Origin: Monosporascus cannonballus
Lineage: Eukaryota > Ascomycota > Sordariomycetes > Xylariales
Length of the DNA: 64,000 nt
Assembly: GCA_004154925.1 (NCBI GenBank)
Contig: QJNS01000204.1
Span: forward strand, 62,001-126,000
Direction of reading: 5' to 3'
This document shows, piece after piece, positions 57,600 through 64,000 of this stretch. The translations under genes and the position numbers were made by a program. Position 1 is the first letter of the stretch; each line of letters begins with the position of its first letter. The notes below the pieces were generated by a model that did no database searches, was not told the DNA's origin, and saw nothing but the letters and a program-made list of their open reading frames with translations.

Positions 57600-59452
57600 T
57601 GCAGCTTTTTTATAAGTAATTTTTTCTTTTAATTCCTATTCGAATTTGTCGAACTTTGCTTATATCTTTTCGTTTAACGCATTAAGTTATTATATTTATC
57701 GTTATTACCAGCGTATTATTCCTTTAAGCCGTATTAATTATTTTTAATTTGTTTATAATTCCTCTTCTTATCGAATAAATTATTTTCTTATATTTACAAT
57801 TATATCCTATTATGCGTTATCCTAACTATCGTTCCAGAGATTTCTTATAAATTAACGTATTCTTTCTTTAATAATTTGTTTTTTATAGGGATTTGTCGTA
57901 AATACTAATTACAAATAAAGGTCCGTAATAACGTTTTAATAATACTTTTTAACCGTATACTAAATTAATTTCTTTTCCGTTTGATAATTGCATTATTCAT
58001 AATAACAAAAAGGGTTTTCTTACGGGCATTATTTTTTTTCGGGCCAACTTTTTACTTCGGCTAACTGTTAAATATTTTTTAAAACTATGGTTCGAAATTA
58101 CCAATATTATTATGTATCGTCGTTATTATTTCCGGTACGATTTAAAATGTCGAATCCCTTATAGTATATACGGGAAATTCGTTTATAAATATATTATTTT
58201 TATTTTTTGTCAGCGGAATATTCCCGTCGTCGACAATATATGGCGTGCATTTTGTTATATCGATTAGGAGTTCCTGGATAAATCTTTTTATTTAATTCTA
58301 ATATTTGCGTAATTATCCTTATAACGTTTTTTATTATGTTTACGATATTTGCTAAATTCACTTTCTGGCTTTTTATATTTTTCGTCAAATTTCTTATCGT
58401 AATGGTCCTTATTGAACCTTTTATCGTAAACCGAATTCGTACTTGGTTTAAATTATATTAATAATTTTATTATTATTTCCTTAATTATTTTTAAATTATA
58501 TTTTCGGTATAAGGATTTATTATTTTATAGTGATTTTTTAGGCTTTCTGCATTTATAAGCCTTATGTCCCATTTTGCCATAATTAAAGCATTTAATTTGG
58601 CTTTAATTTTATTTATAGGTAACGCCAAATTTCATAAGTCCTGGCGCCGTTCCGTAAAAGGTAAGGGATACGTTTTATTTTTTCCCTAGTTAAATTTATT
58701 ATATCTTGAACGTAAAATATATTATCCTTTTCTTTCTTATCGTTTTTCAAATTAGCGGTTATTAATTTTAATTACTTTTGCAATATACGGGTTAAAAATA
58801 ATTAATCGTTCGATTCGAATAATTTTATTTTTATATTATCTTTTAACTTTTTATAAAATATATCAATAAAATCGTCAAGTTTATCGTTTGTTTATCCGGT
58901 CTTAGCCGCAAAACGTTAAAAAATTACAGCATACTTAAATACGGATCTTTTGTATTGGAATTATAGGAATTATTAAGCCGTTAATCGTTTTTTATCCGGT
59001 TTGCCGAAATTATTACGCTTTTTATTTTCGAAATTAATATAAAGTAAAAAGATTTTATTAGCAAAATCCTTTTTATTCGACTTTTTTATTTCCAGGAAAT
59101 TTCTTATAATAAGCTTAAATTAATTAACCGTATTTCTTATTAAGCATGCTTTTACTATTAGAACTTAATTTGCTAAATTATTAAGGTTTAAAAGGCAAAT
59201 ATAAATTCGTACTTGAATTAAAAAGGTTTAAGGGTTACCCCCTCCATTATAAAGCTCCGGCTTTTTAGGTTTTATACGAACGAAAAATGGTTAGGCAAAT
59301 AACATAACCATAATTTGTCGGATTTTTCTCTCTAGTTCCCGAATTCGAGCCTAAAACTGCTAAATAAAGATTTTCTAAGCATTGGTCAATATTTTGACAA
59401 TATTAAATATTGTTCAGAATTTAACGGTATTATTAAATAAAAACTTGTAACG
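57600..59452 (-). pseudogene. gag: Broken gag and leader of K
   Basis: The zinc knuckle near 58,541-58,600 reads KCFNYGKMGHKAYKCRKP on the minus strand. Only one of the three Cys is lost, so it is the best preserved gag knuckle of the family here. The downstream part (58,150-58,400) has ENIPLTK- and KNIKSQKVN-type sequence. The leader ends at the LTR at 59,453. Confidence 0.82.
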
Positions 59453-59838
59453 TATAACGAATTATATGGTTTAACTAACTATTAAACCTTAAGTCGACGG
59501 ATTTATATTGGCAAAAATATCGTAAAAATCTGAACAATAAATATAATAACGTATTACGTTTTATAATACCAAAAGTACTTTAAGTAACGATATTATATTA
59601 TAAACTGAAATTATTTAAACTATAAAAATAATAAACATATATATCCTTCTGGCTTACTGGCTTACCATCAATAAACTAATGATCTGGCTCCCTGGATCAC
59701 CATTAGTAAGTTGGTAATCCGGCTTACTGGCTCACCATCAATAAGTTGGTAATCCGTTACATAACCTATTCCACATAGTTTTCTTGGCCTTCTCTGCTGC
59801 GACCGTTTTCGGAGGCCGTAGCTTGTTAGGTCGTAACA
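59453..59838 (-). repeat. LTR of K (right, 5' in sense)
   Basis: 386 bp from TATAACGAATTATATGG to GTTAGGTCGTAACA. The outer 200 bp keep the palindromic units and GC; the inner part is mutated. Confidence 0.92.
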
Positions 59839-59843
59839 TTAGG

Positions 59844-60780
59844 AAACCCTTACTTAATAGCTTTAGGCTCGAATTTGGGAACTGGAAAAAGAAATCCGAC
59901 AGATTAAGGCTACGCTATTTACCTAACCCTTTTTCGCCCGTATAAAACTTAAAAAGCCGGAGCCCTATAATGAAAAAGGTAACCTTTAAACCATTTTAAT
60001 TTAGGTACGAATTTATTTTCGTTTCCTAAACCTTAATAAACCAGCGGATCAGGTCCTAGTAATAAAAGTATACTTAACGAAAAATGCGGTTAATTAATTT
60101 AAGCCTATTATAAGAAATTTCCTAGAAGTAAAAAAGCTGGATAAGGAGAATTTTATTAATAAAATTTTCTGATTTTATATTAATTTTAAAAACAAAGTAT
60201 ATAATAATTTTGGTAATCCGGATAAAAAATGATTTACGGTTTAATAATTTTTGCAATTCCGATAAAAAGAACCCGCATTTAAGTACGCCGTAACCTTTAA
60301 AAGTTTTACGGTTAAGGTCAGATAAAAAGATAACGAAGCCAATATTTTTATTAATATATTTTATAAAAAGTTAAAAAATAATATAAAGGATAAAAATATT
60401 TGGATTGAACGATTAATTACCCTAAACCGATATATTATAAAGATAATTAAAATCGATAATTAGCAGTTTCAAAAACGATAAGAAAAAAAGAAATAATATG
60501 CTTTACGTTTAGAATATAATAAGTCGAACTAAGGAAAAAAACGAAACGCACCTTTTATTTCTTACGGAACGGCGCCAGGATTTATAGAACTTGGCGTTAC
60601 CCACAAATAAGATTAAAACCAGATTAAGTGCTTTAATTATAGCAAAATAGGACATAAAACTTATAAATATAGGAAACCCAAAAAACCACGATAAAATAAT
60701 TAAACCTTTATATCGGAGGAATAAGCTAGAAATAATTAAGGAAACGATAATAAAATTATTAACATAATCCAAGCTAAGTA
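59844..60780 (+). pseudogene. gag: Broken gag of L
   Basis: Capsid-like sequence follows the leader. The zinc knuckle near 60,629-60,685 reads KCFNYSKIGHKTYKYRKP with the second and third Cys as Tyr. The antisense frame 60,509-60,772 is a shadow and corresponds to 3,546-3,815 in C. Confidence 0.82.
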
Positions 60781-60949
60781 TATATTAGGCCTATAACATA
60801 AGGTCCAATAAGGATTATCATAATAAGAAATTTAACAAAAAATACGAAAAATTAAAAAGCTAACTTAATAAATATTACGAACACAGCAAAAAATGTTACG
60901 AAAATAATTATGCGAATACCAGAACTGGATAAAAAAAGTTTATCCCGGA

Positions 60950-63900
60950 ATATCTAATCGATATGGCAGAATATACGTTATACATTGTCGACGACGAAAA
61001 TATCCCGATTACGAAAAATGAAAATAACATATTTACGAACGAATTACCCGTATATATTATAAGGGATTTGACTTTCTAAATCGTATTAAAAATAATAAGG
61101 ACGATAAGTAATGGTATTGACAATTTCGAACCATAGCCCCAAGAGATGTCCAGCAGCTGGCCGAAGTAAAGGGCTGGTTTAAAGGAAAGCAGTGCCTATA
61201 AAAAGATCCCTTTTGTTATTATAAATGGTATAACTACCAAACGAAAAAGAAATTAATCCAGCGTATAGTTAAAAAACACTATTAAAAAAGTTATTACGAA
61301 TTTCCATTTTCAGTTAGCATTTATTACGGATCCCTAAAAACAGCTATTAAGGAAAAAATACGTTAATTTATAGAAGATCTTTAAAACGATAATTAAAACG
61401 ACGCATAATGGGATATAATTGCAAATATAAGAAAACAATTTATTCGGCAAGAAAAAAAACTGTAATAAAATCAAAAAGAATTAATACGGTTCGAAAAAAT
61501 AATATGCCGGCAAAAACGATAAATATAACAGCTTAACGCATTAAATAAAGAAACGCAAATAAGGCTTAATAAATTCGAATAAGAATTAAAAAAAAGTTAC
61601 CTATAAAAAAGCTGCAAGATAACGAAACCTAAAGAAATTAAAAGGAATTCCTAAAAAAGGTTTTAAACGTAACGATAAAAAACGTTAACGATTTTATTAC
61701 GTAAAATATACGAATTAAAACGTACTGGTATATCGTAATAATAAATTGCGAAACCTTAAGCGGAAATTATATTGCACCAAATGTGGTTAATAAGCTTAGA
61801 TTATTATGGAGATATAAGTTAAAACCTTATATAGCGATAAATACCGAAAGCCAGGAATTCGCTTACGATAACGAAAAAATTATACGTAAAATTAATTATT
61901 TCGAAATTTTTGTCCAAGGACGATACTAAATAATTAATTTCGATATCGTTTTATTCGAAAATTATACTATGATCTTAGGATTACCATAAATACGCTAGTA
62001 CGGAATTTTGATTAATAAAAAAATTAACTAGGTAAGGTTTACCTTATATCTTATTAGCAGATTAAAAAGAATTAAGATTTTAATATTTAATTAATAATAG
62101 TAATAAATATAAGCATAAGGATATAATAAAAATCTTATTACCTAAAGAAATAAAATATAAAAAGAACTGGTATTAAAAAAAGATACGACGTATCGTTATT
62201 ATTATTAAAGCAAAACTAAAATAATTAAATAACGATTTAAAGCAAGAAAAGTAATACCCTCAAAAATTAGAAAATCTAATTAATATGTTACCATAATATT
62301 ACAAATACGAATAGCTTTTTAAAAGAGAACTGAATACGAAATTATTAGAACATAACGAATAAAATTATGAAATAATTTTTAAAAAAGGATTTTCGATAAA
62401 GTTTTACTTTATTTACAATTTTAGCGGAAACGAATTATGTACTTTCAGAGAATACCTGGAAAATCGGTTACAAAAAAAATGGATTCGATTTTCGAAATTA
62501 CCAAAAGGATACCTTATATTTTTCGTATCAAAAAAAAGGAAAGATTATAATTTATAAATAATTACGGATAACTTAATAATATTATTATTAAAGATCGAAT
62601 ATTATTACCTTTAATTACGAAAATAAAAAATTAATTTTATGAAATTAAATAATTCATAATATTCGATTTTAAAGATAGATATAATTTTATTAGGATTAAA
62701 AAAATATAAATAAAAAATAGCTTTTAAGATAAAATACTTATTATTTAAATATTTGGTTATATTAATAGGATTTACGAACGTATTAATAACTTTCTAACGG
62801 ATAATAATTATATATTACGAAAATACTTCGATATTTTCGTTATTTGCTATTTCTACAATATTTTTATTTTATTAAAAACAGAAAAAATATACGTAAAATA
62901 AGTTTATAAACTTTTTCAAATTTTACAAAACGGAAGGTTATTTGTTAACGTAAAGAAATTAATTTTATATATAAAAAAATAAACTATTTGAGATATATTA
63001 TTACTTTAAAACATATTAAAATAAATCTTAAAAAAATCGCTGCAATTATAAAATAATAAACGTTAACGATAATTAAGAAAATATAAACATTCTTTAAATT
63101 AGCCAATTACTATAGAAGGTTTATTCGAAATTTTAGCAAATTAACTATATTTTTAATAAATTTTACGAAAAGAAAATTAAATAAATACCAAATACGGAAA
63201 AGGTATTTCAAAATATTAGGAATACGATTATTAACAAATTAATATTAATTATGTACGATTTAAACCGCTTTATTAAATTAAAAACCGATATTTCGAATTA
63301 CGCATTAAATATAATAATCGGATAACGAAATAATTAAGATAAATTATACCTTATTACATTTTTTGGTATAAGTTGAAAAAAGCCGAATTTAATTACGGCA
63401 TACTAAATAAAGAATATATAGTTATTATTATAGCATTTCGAGAATTTAGGCATTTTTTAAAGGAAAATTTATATTAGGTTAAGATTTATACGGATTATCA
63501 AAATCTTACCCGATTTATTACGACTAAGAAATTTATAAAACGATAACTTCGTTATACGAAAAGATTAACGAACTTCGATTTCGTTATTATTTATAAAAAC
63601 AAAAATCAAAAAACGGCAAAGCAAATATTTTAAATAAATAACTAGATCTCGAAAAAAATTAGTTAAAATTAGCTATGTAATTTTCGATATTATTATAAAA
63701 ACATATTTACGCTTACGACAAATTGCGATAATTCGGGTAATTCCTTGTAATATATATTAAAAATTCCAATAATATAACGACGGTTTTCCGAAAAAAACTA
63801 AAAATGTAAATAAAATATAAATATTAAAAAACTACCAAAACGCTTTAACACGAAAAATATATAAATATTAATTATATAAACATTCAGAGATTTACAAAAC

Positions 63901-64000
63901 TTTAAAGTAATGCTAACGTATATATTTTTTTAAAAATAAAATTAATAATATAAAAAACTATACGGCAATATAATATTTGCGTTAAAATAAAAGCTTAACG
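60950..64000 (+). pseudogene. pol: Broken pol of L, running off the window
   Basis: A linker reads IVDDENIPITKNENN near 60,985-61,030. The protease near 61,730-62,030 reads CETLSGNYIAPNVVNKLRLL, with FENYTMILGLP further on. The RT box near 62,840-62,870 is CYFYNIFIL. The connection region is near 63,085-63,140 and RNase H near 63,270-63,560 (NLTRFITTKKFIKR). The start of integrase is at 63,690-64,000. Stops are of Gln type throughout. The element's 3' half is outside. Confidence 0.82.

Larger units (their letters stand above)
53158..59838 (-). mobile_element. Gypsy chromovirus K, complete with duplication TTAGG
   Basis: 6,681 bp, both LTRs 386 bp (53,158-53,543 and 59,453-59,838), TTAGG at 53,153-53,157 and 59,839-59,843. 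Minus-strand order from the right: leader, gag, protease, RT, RNase H, integrase, chromodomain, tail. It is inserted in the leader of L, in opposite orientation, so two LTRs of the same family face each other 79 bp apart. Heavily mutated body. Confidence 0.93.
52729..64000 (+). mobile_element. Gypsy chromovirus L, 5' end to window edge, holding K
   Basis: Plus-strand copy of the A/B/C/K family. 5' LTR 52,729-53,078, leader 53,079-53,157, then element K, then the leader resumes at 59,844 and gag and pol continue to the right edge. The join is exact: CCAGCGCTTAGG before K and TTAGGAAACCC after it correspond to the uninterrupted CCAACGCTTAAAAAACC in B (39,466 onward). The 3' end lies outside the window. 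Confidence 0.9.

Overview
The window looks like a gene-poor, AT-rich compartment of a filamentous ascomycete (Pezizomycotina) genome. It holds almost nothing but transposable elements. They carry the pattern left by repeat-induced point mutation (RIP): reading frames stay largely collinear, but glutamine codons have become TAA/TAG, zinc-finger Cys have become Tyr, catalytic Asp have become Asn, and C->T and G->A differences separate repeat copies. I found no intact protein-coding gene, rRNA, tRNA or CRISPR array.

Layout. 1-11,162: remains of three Ty3/Gypsy chromoviruses, with A (+) inserted in C (-), and C inserted in the 3' part of D (-). A 124-bp solo LTR sits in D. 11,163-31,131: one Gypsy element, F (+), 206-bp LTRs, target-site duplication (TSD) ATAAT. 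Its 5' LTR is split by a Copia element G (-, 163-bp LTRs). Its reverse transcriptase gene is split by a pogo/Fot1-like DNA transposon H (TA duplication), which is itself split by another Gypsy element E (-, 424-bp LTRs, duplication GTTGT). 31,137-34,276: AT-rich filler and a decayed PiggyBac-like transposase. 34,277-36,717: a non-mutated, GC-balanced island without a recognisable gene. 36,720-38,221: a TIR element with a mutated interior. 38,224-46,620: a PIF/Harbinger-like transposase fossil split by the complete Gypsy element B (duplication CGTAA) and by a 109-bp insertion (duplication TAAAG). 46,620-52,720: a mosaic of weakly mutated pieces: an unknown broken ORF, LTR fragments of Gypsy and Copia type, a direct/inverted repeat cluster, a MITE-like element and a second pogo-like transposase J. 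52,729-64,000: Gypsy element L (+, running off the window), with complete Gypsy element K (-, duplication TTAGG) in its leader.

A, B, C, K and L belong to one family: LTRs of about 386-393 bp with palindromic 34-bp repeats, and order gag, protease, RT, RNase H, integrase, chromodomain. The most interesting content is a Cys-rich plus coiled-coil protein encoded antisense, downstream of and convergent with pol, in element E and apparently also in D. All these elements look dead by mutation. Nested junctions with matching duplications, rejoined reading frames and equal LTR lengths let the insertion order be read directly.
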